64,000 nucleotides of DNA. Source: CAVTWH01 sp963850915. GTDB taxonomy: Bacteria; Actinomycetota; Actinomycetes; Mycobacteriales; Micromonosporaceae. Positions 34,316 to 43,051 of the stretch are shown piece after piece. Both the position numbers and the translations under genes were made by a program. The first letter of the stretch is position 1, and every line of letters begins with the position of its first letter. A model generated the notes under the pieces. It was given only the letters and a program-made list of their open reading frames with translations. It did not search any database and was not told the origin of the DNA. The DNA lies in NCBI GenBank assembly GCA_963850915.1, contig CAWKND010000004.1, forward strand, positions 248,001-312,000. The letters are read 5' to 3'.

Positions 34316-34891
34316 CCTTGTCGGGCGCGGTAAGCGACGGTCCGAGCGGCCAGCCTGCCTGAATTGTCCGGATCAAGTGAATCGCAGGATATTTCCGACT
34401 CGACCCTTGACGGTGCAACTGCGGAGTGTCACGCTTGCATTACGCGGCGTCATCGAGACCACGCCCATTGAGATCACGTCGATGGGGGTCGGGGTCCGGG
34501 TCACGCGGAGAGCCAAACCGGGGGGAAGCGCGGGGCGGTGGCTTTGGAGAGCGGAGAGTCCGCCCCAGCCACCGCCTCGTGCGTTTGTCTCCACCTCCGC
34601 AGACCTCGCGCCTGGGACGGCCGTCCGTCGCCATTCACCATCCGTACCGCGTGGCCTGCCGGCTTGCCCGCTGACACCGATCGTTGGCATGCTGGCAAGC
34701 CGTGCCGAGCCTCGGCTACAAAACGGCGCTTCCGAGCCGGGCTGCCTACAAAACGGCGCTTCCGAGCCGGGCCGCGCGTAGCCGGGTGGGGGTGTGCTCC
34801 GTTATGTGTCAGCGGGCCCTCCACCGGCCGTGGTTGCGTTCCGCGTAGGGTGGGGGCCGCAAAGAGGACGTCGATGATGACAGGGGAAGTC
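34316..34891. other. Gene-poor interval before ahcY
   Basis: The 656-bp gap between manA and ahcY contains the repeats at 34254-34315 and 34716-34775 and a TAGGGT box at 34844-34849, a plausible -10 for ahcY. Open frames here (for example 34377-34781) have no ribosome site, no recognisable protein features and are crossed by the repeats, so I do not call a gene. I see no match to the SAH riboswitch core. Confidence 0.6.
34716..34775. repeat. Exact 30-bp tandem duplication (two copies)
   Basis: Copies at 34716-34745 and 34746-34775, each starting CTACAAAACGGCGCTTCCGA, differ at one base. They lie about 100-170 bp before the ahcY start. Confidence 0.9.
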
Positions 34892-36382
34892 ATGACCAGT
34901 ACCCTCCCGCCGAGCTCCGACGTGGCGGCCCGCCCGCTGACCGTCGCCGAGGGCGACTTCAAGGTCGCTGACCTGTCGCTGGCGGCGTTCGGGCGCAAGG
35001 AGATCCAGCTCGCCGAGCACGAGATGCCCGGCCTGATGGCGATCCGCGCGGAGTACGCCGCGGCACAGCCACTGCGCGGTGCCCGGATCACCGGCTCGCT
35101 GCACATGACGATCCAGACCGCGGTGCTCATCGAGACGCTGACCTCGCTCGGTGCGCAGGTGCGCTGGGCGTCCTGCAACATCTTCTCCACCCAGGACCAC
35201 GCGGCCGCGGCCATCGCGGTCGGCCCGACCGGTACCCCCGACGCGCCGGCCGGTGTGCCGGTCTACGCCTGGAAGGGCGAGACGCTCGAGGAGTACTGGT
35301 GGTGCACCGAGCAGATCCTGCTGTGGCCGGACGGCGCCGGACCGAACATGATCCTGGACGACGGCGGTGACGCCACCCTGTTGGTACACAAGGGAACCGA
35401 GTTCGAGGCGGCCGGTGCTGTCCCGGCCACGACCGAGGACGACTCCGAGGAGTACCAGGTCATCCTGGAGGTGCTGCGCCGCTCGCTGAGCGAGGACCCG
35501 CAGCGCTGGACCCGGATCGCGGCCGACATCAAGGGCGTCACCGAGGAGACCACCACCGGCGTACACCGCCTCTACGAGATGCAGCAGCGCGGCACGCTGC
35601 TCTTCCCGGCGATCAACGTGAACGACTCGGTGACCAAGTCGAAGTTCGACAACAAGTACGGCTGCCGGCACTCGCTCATCGACGGCATCAACCGGGCCAC
35701 CGACGTACTCATCGGCGGTAAGGTCGCGGTCGTCTTCGGCTACGGCGACGTGGGCAAGGGCTGCGCCGAGTCGCTGCGCGGCCAGGGCGCCCGGGTGATC
35801 GTCACCGAGATCGACCCGATCTGCGCGCTGCAGGCGGCGATGGACGGCTACCAGGTGGCCACCATCGACGACGTGGTCGCCACGGCCGACATCTTCGTCA
35901 CCGCGACCGGCTGCTACGACGTGATCACCGCCGCGCACATGGCGAAGATGAAGCACAACGCGATCGTCGGCAACATCGGGCACTTCGACAACGAGATCGA
36001 CATGGCCGGGCTGGCCAAGCGCGCCGACACCACGCGGATCAACATCAAGCCGCAGGTCGACGAGTGGAAGTTCGCCGACGGCCACTCGATCATCGTGCTC
36101 TCCGAGGGGCGGCTGCTGAACCTGGGCAACGCCACCGGGCACCCGTCGTTCGTCATGTCCAACTCGTTCAGCAACCAGACGATCGCCCAGATCGAGCTGT
36201 TCACCAAGACCGACCAGTACCCGGTGGGCGTCTACACGCTCTCCAAGTACCTGGACGAGAAGGTGGCCCGGCTGCACCTGGATGCGTTGGGCGTCAAGCT
36301 CACCGAGCTCACCAAGGTGCAGGCCGAATACCTGGGGGTACCGGTCGAGGGGCCGTACAAGGCGGACCACTACCGGTACTGA
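34892..36382 (+). CDS. ahcY: Adenosylhomocysteinase (S-adenosyl-L-homocysteine hydrolase)
   Basis: 496 residues; splits S-adenosylhomocysteine to adenosine and homocysteine in the methyl cycle, NAD-dependent. FKVADLSLAAFGRKEIQLAE opens the fold; STQDHAAAA, EYWWCTEQ, NVNDSVTKSKFDNKYG, the NAD motif VAVVFGYGDVGKG and the C-terminal LDEKVARLHLDALGVKLTELTK.Q.EYLGV.VEGPYKADHYRY end are intact. ATG 34892 follows CAGGGGAAG; ATG 34874 with AGAGGA upstream is equally plausible and adds six residues. Monocistronic, with a terminator after it. Confidence 0.95.
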   Translation: MTSTLPPSSDVAARPLTVAEGDFKVADLSLAAFGRKEIQLAEHEMPGLMAIRAEYAAAQPLRGARITGSLHMTIQTAVLIETLTSLGAQVRWASCNIFSTQDHAAAAIAVGPTGTPDAPAGVPVYAWKGETLEEYWWCTEQILLWPDGAGPNMILDDGGDATLLVHKGTEFEAAGAVPATTEDDSEEYQVILEVLRRSLSEDPQRWTRIAADIKGVTEETTTGVHRLYEMQQRGTLLFPAINVNDSVTKSKFDNKYGCRHSLIDGINRATDVLIGGKVAVVFGYGDVGKGCAESLRGQGARVIVTEIDPICALQAAMDGYQVATIDDVVATADIFVTATGCYDVITAAHMAKMKHNAIVGNIGHFDNEIDMAGLAKRADTTRINIKPQVDEWKFADGHSIIVLSEGRLLNLGNATGHPSFVMSNSFSNQTIAQIELFTKTDQYPVGVYTLSKYLDEKVARLHLDALGVKLTELTKVQAEYLGVPVEGPYKADHYRY

Positions 36383-36399
36383 CCTGCTGATCCACCAGA

Positions 36400-36431
36400 A
36401 CGGCCTCCGGGGGTACCCCTCGGGGGCCGTT
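36400..36431 (+). terminator. Terminator after ahcY
   Basis: Arms ACGGCC and GGCCGT with an inner GGGG/CCCC stem and GTAC loop, followed by TTTCTGT, 18 nt after the stop codon. Confidence 0.8.
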
Positions 36432-36493
36432 TCTGTATTTGGCCCGCCCCGGATTGCGGACCGGCGCGGCGGCCTACTATGGTGTGGCTGACC

Positions 36494-36515
36494 TTAGTAA
36501 GGTATGCCTTACCAA
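36494..36515. promoter_or_regulatory. IdeR/DtxR-type iron box upstream of efeU
   Basis: Inverted halves TTAGTAAGG and CCTTACCAA around TATG. In the reverse direction GGTAAGGCATACCT resembles the actinobacterial iron-box consensus with alternating TTAGG/CCTAA arms. It ends 18 nt before GTG 36534, as expected for an iron repressor site on an iron-uptake operon. Confidence 0.65.
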
Positions 36516-36533
36516 CATGCGACGGAGAAGCTC

Positions 36534-37394
36534 GTGTCCAACGCGGTACTCGCCAGCTACCTCATCGGCCTCCGGGAAGGCCTGGAGGGCACGCTCGTCG
36601 TCAGCATCCTGGTGGCCTACCTGGTCAAGGCTAACCGGCGCAGTGCCCTGCGACCGGTGTGGATCGGCGTAGCCGTCGCGCTGGCCATCTCCATCGCCTT
36701 CGGCGCCATCCTCACCTACGTCAACGCCGAGCTGCTCAGCGGCAAGAACCAGGAGCTGTTCGAGGCGCTCACCTCGGTGATCGCGGTCGGCTTCGTGACC
36801 TGGATGATCTTCTGGATGCGGCGTACCGCCCGCAAGCTCAAGGGCGACCTCACCGGCAAGCTCGAAGAGGCCCTGCAGATGGGTACCTTCGCCGTGGTCA
36901 CGGTCGGCTTCCTCACCGTCGCGCGGGAGGGGCTGGAGACGGCGCTGCTGTTCTTCAGCGCCGCCCAGGGCGCCACGAACGCCGGTCCGCTGCTCGGGCT
37001 CTTCGCCGGCGTGGTCACCGCGGTGGTCCTCGGCTACCTCATCTACCGGGCCGCCATCCGGATCAACCTGGCCCGCTTCTTCACCTGGACCGGCGTACTG
37101 CTGGTACTCGTCGCGGCCGGCATCTTCAAGTACGGCGTGCACGGCTTCCAGGAGGCCGGCGTCATCGGCGGCCTGAGCCACCACGCCTTCGACATCGCCG
37201 GCTGGTACGACCCGACCGCGTGGTACGCCGCGCTGCTGACCGGGATGTTCAACCTGACGCCCCAGCCGTCGGTACTGGAGACCATCGCCTGGGTGGCCTA
37301 CGCGGCCGTGGTACTCACCCTGTTCCTGCTGCCCGGCCCGGCGAAACCGAAGACTCCGGCGGTACCGCGCGAGTCAGCCCCGTCCCGCGCCTGA
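36534..37394 (+). CDS. efeU: Ferrous/ferric iron permease EfeU (FTR1 family)
   Basis: 286 residues with seven predicted membrane helices. The two REGLE motifs of the FTR1 family (LIGLREGLEGTLVV near residue 12; TVAREGLETALLFF near 126) are intact and form the iron pathway. First gene of efeUOB. GTG 36534 (GGAG 6 nt upstream) is preferred over the in-frame ATG at 36504, because that ATG lies within the iron box. Confidence 0.92.
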   Translation: MSNAVLASYLIGLREGLEGTLVVSILVAYLVKANRRSALRPVWIGVAVALAISIAFGAILTYVNAELLSGKNQELFEALTSVIAVGFVTWMIFWMRRTARKLKGDLTGKLEEALQMGTFAVVTVGFLTVAREGLETALLFFSAAQGATNAGPLLGLFAGVVTAVVLGYLIYRAAIRINLARFFTWTGVLLVLVAAGIFKYGVHGFQEAGVIGGLSHHAFDIAGWYDPTAWYAALLTGMFNLTPQPSVLETIAWVAYAAVVLTLFLLPGPAKPKTPAVPRESAPSRA

Positions 37395-37463
37395 GGCCTG
37401 CCGCTCCACCGCATCCATCGCCTGCGATCCAGCACCCGACAAAGAATCAGGAGACCCTTTTCC

Positions 37464-38591
37464 ATGCGCGTACGCTTCCTCGCCTGCACCGCCGCCGGGT
37501 TGGCACTCGGCGTCGGGCTGGCCGGCTGCGCCGGCTCCGGCGGCAAGTCCACGACTGGCAGCGGCTCGATCGCGGTGACCGCGACCGACACCGCGTGCAC
37601 CGTGTCCAGCCTCAACCTGCCGGCCGGTACGCATGTGTTCGCGGTGAAGAACACCGGGAGCAAGGTCACCGAGTTCTACGTGTACGGCGCCGGCGACCGG
37701 GTGGTCGGCGAGGTGGAGAACATCGCCCCGGGCGTGTCCCGGGAACTGCACGTCGAGCTGCCCGCCGGCTCGTACCAGACGGCCTGCAAGCCGGGCATGG
37801 TCGGCGACGGGATCCGCAGCACCCTGGTGGTCACCGGCTCGGCAGCGGCGCTCTCCGAGGACGCCCTGCTCGCCGCCGCCAGCAAGAACTACGAGCAGTA
37901 CATCCAGGTACAGGTGGACAGCCTGGTCACCCAGACCGGCGCGTTCGCGGCCGCGGTGAAGGCCGGCGACATCGCGAAGGCCAAGACGCTCTACCCCCTC
38001 GCCCGTACCTACTACGAGCGGGTCGAGCCGGTGGCGGAGAGCTTCGGCGACCTGGACCCGGACATCGACGCCCGGGACGGCGACCTGGACCCGGGTGTGG
38101 AGTGGACCGGCTTCCACAAGCTGGAGCAGGACCTGTGGGTCAAGGGTGACGTGAGCCAGTCCGGTGCCGTCGCCGACAAGCTGGTCGCCGACGTGAACAA
38201 GCTGAAGACCCTGGTCGCCACCGTCCAGCTCAAGCCGCTGGAGCTGGCGAACGGCGCCAAGGAGCTGCTGGACGAGGTGGCCACCAGCAAGGTGACCGGC
38301 GAAGAGGACCGGTACTCGCACACCGACCTGTGGGACTTCCAGGCCAATGTGGACGGATCGAAGGCGGCCGTGGCCGCCCTGCGCCCGGCGCTCGACCAGC
38401 GCGATCCGGCGCTGGGTAAGCAGCTGGATGCCCAGTTCGCGGCGGTACAGGCGGAGCTGGACAAGTACCGCAGCGGTGACCAGTGGAAGCTCTACACCGA
38501 GCTGACACCGGAGCAGGTCAAGGGGCTCTCCGACGCCATCAACGGGCTGGCCGAACCGATCAGCAAGGTAGCTGCGACCATCACCCAGTGA
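37464..38591 (+). CDS. efeO: EfeO, periplasmic/lipoprotein iron-uptake component (cupredoxin plus M75 domain)
   Basis: 375 residues. Lipoprotein signal ending LGVGLAGC. An N-terminal cupredoxin-like domain (about 35-125: VSSLNLPAGTHVFAVKNTG) is followed by the imelysin/M75 domain (LYPLARTYYERVEPVAESFGDLD, metal motif GFHKLEQDLW with HxxE near residue 215, LLDEVATSKVTGEEDRYSHTDLWDF). It delivers iron to EfeU. ATG 37464 is preceded by AGGAGACCC. It lies 69 nt after efeU. Confidence 0.93.
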   Translation: MRVRFLACTAAGLALGVGLAGCAGSGGKSTTGSGSIAVTATDTACTVSSLNLPAGTHVFAVKNTGSKVTEFYVYGAGDRVVGEVENIAPGVSRELHVELPAGSYQTACKPGMVGDGIRSTLVVTGSAAALSEDALLAAASKNYEQYIQVQVDSLVTQTGAFAAAVKAGDIAKAKTLYPLARTYYERVEPVAESFGDLDPDIDARDGDLDPGVEWTGFHKLEQDLWVKGDVSQSGAVADKLVADVNKLKTLVATVQLKPLELANGAKELLDEVATSKVTGEEDRYSHTDLWDFQANVDGSKAAVAALRPALDQRDPALGKQLDAQFAAVQAELDKYRSGDQWKLYTELTPEQVKGLSDAINGLAEPISKVAATITQ

Positions 38592-38598
38592 CATCCGT

Positions 38599-38634
38599 GC
38601 CCGGACGGCGCCGCTCCCCAGGTGCCGTCCGGGC
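38599..38634 (+). terminator. Hairpin between efeO and efeB
   Basis: Perfect arms GCCCGGACGGC and GCCGTCCGGGC with a 14-nt loop, 7 nt after the efeO stop. It could lower efeB expression or protect the upstream message. Confidence 0.75.
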
Positions 38635-38687
38635 CGGGTACCCCCGACAACGCCGCTGACCGCGGCGGTACCCGACGAAGGAAGACC

Positions 38688-39944
38688 ATGGACCGTCGCA
38701 AGTTGCTGACCGTTGGTGGAGTCGGTGCTGCCGGGGCGGTCGCCGCCGGCGCGGTGGCCTGGGGGGTGCACGAGCACGACCGGCCGCGGACCGCACCGAC
38801 GACCTCGTCGGTGGTCCCGTTCACCGGCCCGCACCAGGCCGGCATCGTCACGCCCGCCCAGGACCGGCTGCACTTCGTGGCCTTCGACGTGATCACCGAC
38901 GATCGCGCCAAGCTCGTCGACCTGCTGCGCAAGTGGACAGACGCGGCGCAGCGGATGACCCTCGGCCAGGACGCCGGCGCGCTGGGCGCGCTCGGTGGCC
39001 CGCCCGAGGCGCCGCCCGAGGACACCGGCGAGGCACTCGGCCTGCCGCCGGCCGCGCTGACGTTGACCTTTGGCTTCGGTACCAGCCTGTTCCGCGACGC
39101 CGCCGGGCGCGACCGGTTCGGCATCCTCGGCCAGCGCCCGGCTGCCTTCGCCGATCTGCCCGCCTTCGCCCACGACGCGCTGCAGCCGGAGATCTCCGGC
39201 GGGGATCTGTGCGTACAGGCGTGCTCCAACGACCCGCAGGTGGCCGTGCACGCCATCCGTAACCTGGCCCGGATCGGCTTCGGCGTGGTCAGCGTGCGCT
39301 GGTCCCAGCTCGGCTTCGGGCGTACCTCGTCCACCTCGACCAGCCAGGCCACCCCGCGCAACCTGTTCGGGTTCAAGGACGGTACGGCCAATATCAAGGC
39401 GGAGGAGGGTGCTGCCCTGGACGAGCAGGTGTGGGTACAGGCGGCAGACGGCGCGCCCTGGATGGCCGGCGGCTCGTACCTGGTGACCCGCAAGATCCGA
39501 ATGGTGATCGAGAACTGGGACCGTACGTCGCTCGCCGAACAGCAGACGGTGATCGGCCGGGACAAAGGAGTGGGCGCCGGGCTCGGGCAGTCAGATGAGT
39601 TCGCCACCCTTGACTTCACCCGTAAGGGACCCGACGGCGACCCCATGATTCCGGTGAATTCGCATGTTCGGCTCGCCCATCCGGACTTCAACAACGGGGT
39701 CCGGCTGCTGCGTCGCGGCTATAACTTCGTTGACGGATCGGACGGGCTCGGTCGGCTGAACGCAGGACTGTTTTTCATGGCCTACCAACGCGATCCGCGC
39801 CGCCAGTTCGTCGCCGTGCAGACCCAGCTGGCCCGCAGCGATGCGATGAACGAATATGTCAGGCACGTTTCCAGCAGCCTATTCGCGTGTCCGCCGGGTG
39901 TCACGGGGGACGGCGGATATTGGGGATCATCGCTACTCTCATAG
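38688..39944 (+). CDS. efeB: EfeB, DyP-type heme peroxidase/deferrochelatase
   Basis: 418 residues. The N-terminus MDRRKLLTVGGVGAAGAVAAGAVAWG is a Tat-type signal (RR followed by a hydrophobic core). The DyP GXXDG motif is GFKDGTAN near residue 230, with the later NSHVRLAHP heme histidine region and GLFFMAYQRDPRRQFVAVQ. It oxidises Fe2+ or releases iron from heme for EfeU. ATG 38688 follows GAAGGAAG. Confidence 0.93.
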   Translation: MDRRKLLTVGGVGAAGAVAAGAVAWGVHEHDRPRTAPTTSSVVPFTGPHQAGIVTPAQDRLHFVAFDVITDDRAKLVDLLRKWTDAAQRMTLGQDAGALGALGGPPEAPPEDTGEALGLPPAALTLTFGFGTSLFRDAAGRDRFGILGQRPAAFADLPAFAHDALQPEISGGDLCVQACSNDPQVAVHAIRNLARIGFGVVSVRWSQLGFGRTSSTSTSQATPRNLFGFKDGTANIKAEEGAALDEQVWVQAADGAPWMAGGSYLVTRKIRMVIENWDRTSLAEQQTVIGRDKGVGAGLGQSDEFATLDFTRKGPDGDPMIPVNSHVRLAHPDFNNGVRLLRRGYNFVDGSDGLGRLNAGLFFMAYQRDPRRQFVAVQTQLARSDAMNEYVRHVSSSLFACPPGVTGDGGYWGSSLLS

Positions 39945-40222
39945 CTGACAGTCGATGTATTGACTCCTGTCTGGAATGTCGCGATTGTTGGTATAGCCGG
40001 TATTGCGCATCACCTGGCGCTCTGGCTTACCATCGTCCGTTCGGATGATTGTCGTGACTGTAACCGGCGTCCGCATAACGGGACAGTCACGAATCACCCC
40101 CGACTCTTTGCTGTGGGCTCAGGAGGTCGTTTCCTTTAGGCCATACAACGCAGCCGGGTTGTCAGGCACCTAACAAAGGGCCTCGTCTTCGCATGTGCCG
40201 GCTGCGGTCGACTGGAGGGGAC
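39945..40222. other. Leader region of the ABC transporter, with an inverted repeat
   Basis: 278 bp without a gene. It holds an inverted repeat CGTGACTGT (40053-40061) / ACAGTCACG (40083-40091) with a 21-nt loop, and is less GC-rich than its surroundings. It must contain the promoter of the transporter operon, but I cannot fix its position. The first CDS has a strong GGAGGGG ribosome site. Confidence 0.55.
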
Positions 40223-41953
40223 ATGCGCACTCGATCCAAGAGGCTGACCGGCCTCATTGCGATCGCTGCGGCTGGCGCGCTCGCGATCACGGGCTGTTCG
40301 AAGTCGAACAGCTCGAGCAACACGCCGCAGTATTCGCCTGGCTTCGCTGAATGCCAGACCAAGCCCAACACCTGCAACAACGGCCCGACCGCGCCCGGTG
40401 GCGACATCACCGTCGGCCTGGAGAAGACGCTCCCGGACTGGAACATCTGGAGCGCCGACGGCAACACCTACGAGACCGCCCAGGTGGTCAACGCCATCGC
40501 TCCGGTTCCGTTCGCGCTGAACCCGGATGGCTCTGTCACGCTCAACTCTGACCTGCTGACCTCCGCGGAGATCACCAGCCAGAGCCCGTTCACGGTGGTC
40601 TACAAGATCAACCCGGCAGCGGTGTGGAGCGACGGAACCCCGATCTCCGCCAAGGACTTCGAGTACGAGTACAAGATCGACAACGGCGTTGACTGCCCGG
40701 ACTGTGAGGTCGCCGGTACCACCGGCTACGACTCGATGACCAGCGTCACCGGCTCGGACAACGACAAGACCGTCACCGTGGTCTGGAAGAACGTCTACGC
40801 CGACTGGCAGGGTCTGTTCCAGCTGTACCCGTCGCAGGTGGCGGCGAAGCAGGGCGACCTGACCACGCCGGCCGGTCTGCTGGCGTCGTTCACCTACTTC
40901 CAGAACACCACGCCCGACTGGTCCGGCTCCGCGTACTCGATCACGGACTACCAGAAGGACGTCTCGGTCACCCTGAAGCCGAACGCCAAGTGGTACGGCA
41001 AGACCAAGCCGAGTCTGAACTCGATCGTGTTCAAGATCATCACGGACCAGACCGCTGAGGTCCCGGCGCTGCAGAACAACGAGGTCCAGATGCTGACCTC
41101 GCAGCCCAACCAGGACATCGTCGACGGCGTCAAGGGCATCTCGGGCGTCGACTACAACCTGTCCGAGGGTCCGACCTGGGAGCACATCGACGTCAACTTC
41201 CAGAACAAGTACCTCGCCGACAAGGCACTGCGGCAGGCCATCTTCACGGCGATCGACCGCAAGTCGATCATCTCCAAGACGCTGGCCTTCTTCGACGGTG
41301 CGGCGCCGCTGAACAACCACAACATCCAGCCGGGTCAGCCGGGCTACAAGGATGTCGTCTCCGACACCATCGCGGGTGGCGGTAACGCGGACGCGGCCAA
41401 GAAGGTACTGACCGACGCTGGCTACAAGATCAACGGCGACACCCTGACCACCCCGAGTGGCGAGGCTGTCCCGGAGATCCGGTTCGGCTACACGACCGGC
41501 AACACCGTTCGTGAGCAGACCGGCCAGATCGTCCAGGCGGAGCTCGCCCCGCTCGGCATCAAGATCAAGCTGGACCCGTTCCCGAGCCTCGGCAAGGCGC
41601 TCGACAGCGGCAACTTCGACCTGATCGACTTCGCCTGGGTTGGCTCGCCGTTCATCACCGGCAACACCGACCTGTGGGGCACCGGCGGTGGCAGCAACTA
41701 CGGCCACTACAGCAACAAGGACGTAGACGCCATCCTGGCGCAGATCAAGACCGAGTCCGACTACACCAAGATCCGTGACCTGTTCAACCAGTCTGACGTG
41801 ATCATGGCCAAGGACTACTCGGTACTGCCGCTGTACCAGAAGCCCGTCTTCATCGCGGTCTACAACAAGTACATCAACATCCGCAACAACCCGAACCTCT
41901 CCGGATCCACGTACAACATCCAGGAGTGGGGCCTGCGGGCCAGCGCTAGCTGA
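40223..41953 (+). CDS. Peptide-type ABC transporter substrate-binding lipoprotein (SBP family 5)
   Basis: 576 residues. Lipoprotein signal with lipobox AITGC, then the family-5 fold: NAIAPVPFALNPDGSVTLNSDLL, the cluster LKPNAKWYGKTKPSLNSIVFKII, and LADKALRQAIFTAIDRKSI. It binds oligopeptides or a similar ligand outside the membrane and hands it to the permeases at 42068 and 43044. Codon use is more uniform (almost no rare codons) than in the neighbours, as for a highly expressed gene. ATG 40223 has GGAGGGG 3 nt upstream. The ligand cannot be predicted. Confidence 0.92.
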   Translation: MRTRSKRLTGLIAIAAAGALAITGCSKSNSSSNTPQYSPGFAECQTKPNTCNNGPTAPGGDITVGLEKTLPDWNIWSADGNTYETAQVVNAIAPVPFALNPDGSVTLNSDLLTSAEITSQSPFTVVYKINPAAVWSDGTPISAKDFEYEYKIDNGVDCPDCEVAGTTGYDSMTSVTGSDNDKTVTVVWKNVYADWQGLFQLYPSQVAAKQGDLTTPAGLLASFTYFQNTTPDWSGSAYSITDYQKDVSVTLKPNAKWYGKTKPSLNSIVFKIITDQTAEVPALQNNEVQMLTSQPNQDIVDGVKGISGVDYNLSEGPTWEHIDVNFQNKYLADKALRQAIFTAIDRKSIISKTLAFFDGAAPLNNHNIQPGQPGYKDVVSDTIAGGGNADAAKKVLTDAGYKINGDTLTTPSGEAVPEIRFGYTTGNTVREQTGQIVQAELAPLGIKIKLDPFPSLGKALDSGNFDLIDFAWVGSPFITGNTDLWGTGGGSNYGHYSNKDVDAILAQIKTESDYTKIRDLFNQSDVIMAKDYSVLPLYQKPVFIAVYNKYINIRNNPNLSGSTYNIQEWGLRASAS

Positions 41954-41987
41954 GGTATCGCACTCTCGCACCAACTGGTAAGTCGGT

Positions 41988-42019
41988 AGGCCCCGGACGC
42001 CGAGCGGCGTCCGGGGCCT
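41988..42019 (+). terminator. Strong hairpin between the binding protein and the permease genes
   Basis: Perfect arms AGGCCCCGGACGCC and GGCGTCCGGGGCCT with a GAGC loop, 34 nt after the binding-protein stop. Probably a partial terminator or 3-prime stabiliser that gives more binding protein than permease. Confidence 0.85.
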
Positions 42020-42067
42020 CCCCCCAGGTGGGTACCGGCGGGAGTTCCTGTTGCGGAGGAAACACAC

Positions 42068-43051
42068 ATGTTCGCCTACACCATCCGGCGTCTCCTGGCG
42101 GCGATACCCATCATGATCGCCGCCACCTTCCTCACGTTCTGGCTGATCTCGCTTACCGGCGACCCGGTCACAGCGGAGTTCGCAGGCCGTCACCCACGGC
42201 CGCCAGAGCGCACCTTCGAACTGGAGCGTGCGCGCCTCGGCCTCAAGGACGGTTTCTGGGCCCAGTACGTCCACTGGCTGAAGAACGTGGTCCTGCACGG
42301 CAACTTCGGGCAGGCACTGAACCCGTCCGACAACACCCGGGACGAGATCTTCCGTGCCCTCGGTGTCACCAGCCGGCTGGTCATCGCAGCTCTGCTGATC
42401 TCGCTGGTCCTCGCCGTGATCACCGGCGTCTACAGCGCGGTCAAGCAGTACACGGCCTTCGACTACGCCTCGACCTTCGTCGGCTTCCTGTTCCTGGCCA
42501 TGCCGTCGTTCTGGATCGCCCAGCTGCTCAAGCAGGTGGCTGTCCAGTTCAACCTGGCGACCGGGCACCGGGTCTTCTTCACCATCGGTGAGGCCTCCGG
42601 CGGCGTGCACGGGTTCTGGCCCCAGGTCGGCGATATCATCGGCCACCTGATCCTGCCGACCATCTCGCTGTCGCTGATCACCTACGCGGCCAGCAGCCGC
42701 TTCCAGCGCGCCTCGATGCTCGAGGTGCTCAACAGCGACTACATCCGGCTGGCCCGGGCCAAGGGGCTCAGCTCGCGTACCGTCCTCATCCGGCACGCGC
42801 TGCGCACGGCGCTCATCCCGATGACGACGGTCACCGCGCTCGGTATCGCCGCCACGTTCGGCGGCGCGGTCATCACCGAGTCGGTGTTCCAGTGGAACGG
42901 CATGGGCAAGCTGCTGATCGGCGCCGTGGTCTCCGCCGACCGCAACGTCGTACTCGGCTGGCTGCTGGTCGCCGGCGTCTTCGTCATCATCGGCAACCTG
43001 GTTGCCGACATCCTGTACGGCGTGCTCGACCCGAGGATCCGCTATGAGTAA
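42068..43051 (+). CDS. ABC transporter permease, DppB/OppB type
   Basis: 327 residues, six membrane helices. N-terminal MFAYTIRRLLAAIPIMIAATFLTF and the cytoplasmic EAA loop RLARAKGLSSRTVLIRHALRTALIPM identify the DppB/OppB permease. GAGGAAAC lies just before ATG 42068. It overlaps the next permease gene by 8 nt. Confidence 0.93.
   Translation: MFAYTIRRLLAAIPIMIAATFLTFWLISLTGDPVTAEFAGRHPRPPERTFELERARLGLKDGFWAQYVHWLKNVVLHGNFGQALNPSDNTRDEIFRALGVTSRLVIAALLISLVLAVITGVYSAVKQYTAFDYASTFVGFLFLAMPSFWIAQLLKQVAVQFNLATGHRVFFTIGEASGGVHGFWPQVGDIIGHLILPTISLSLITYAASSRFQRASMLEVLNSDYIRLARAKGLSSRTVLIRHALRTALIPMTTVTALGIAATFGGAVITESVFQWNGMGKLLIGAVVSADRNVVLGWLLVAGVFVIIGNLVADILYGVLDPRIRYE

Noticed and set aside
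34377..34781. A 134-codon open frame before ahcY
   Set aside because: No ribosome site, low-complexity translation and the exact 30-bp duplication falls within it.
34316..34891. SAH riboswitch before ahcY
   Set aside because: I could not find the conserved SAH aptamer core; a covariance model search would decide.
36504..36533. ATG 36504 as start of efeU
   Set aside because: It lies inside the iron-box palindrome and has no ribosome site, whereas GTG 36534 has one.
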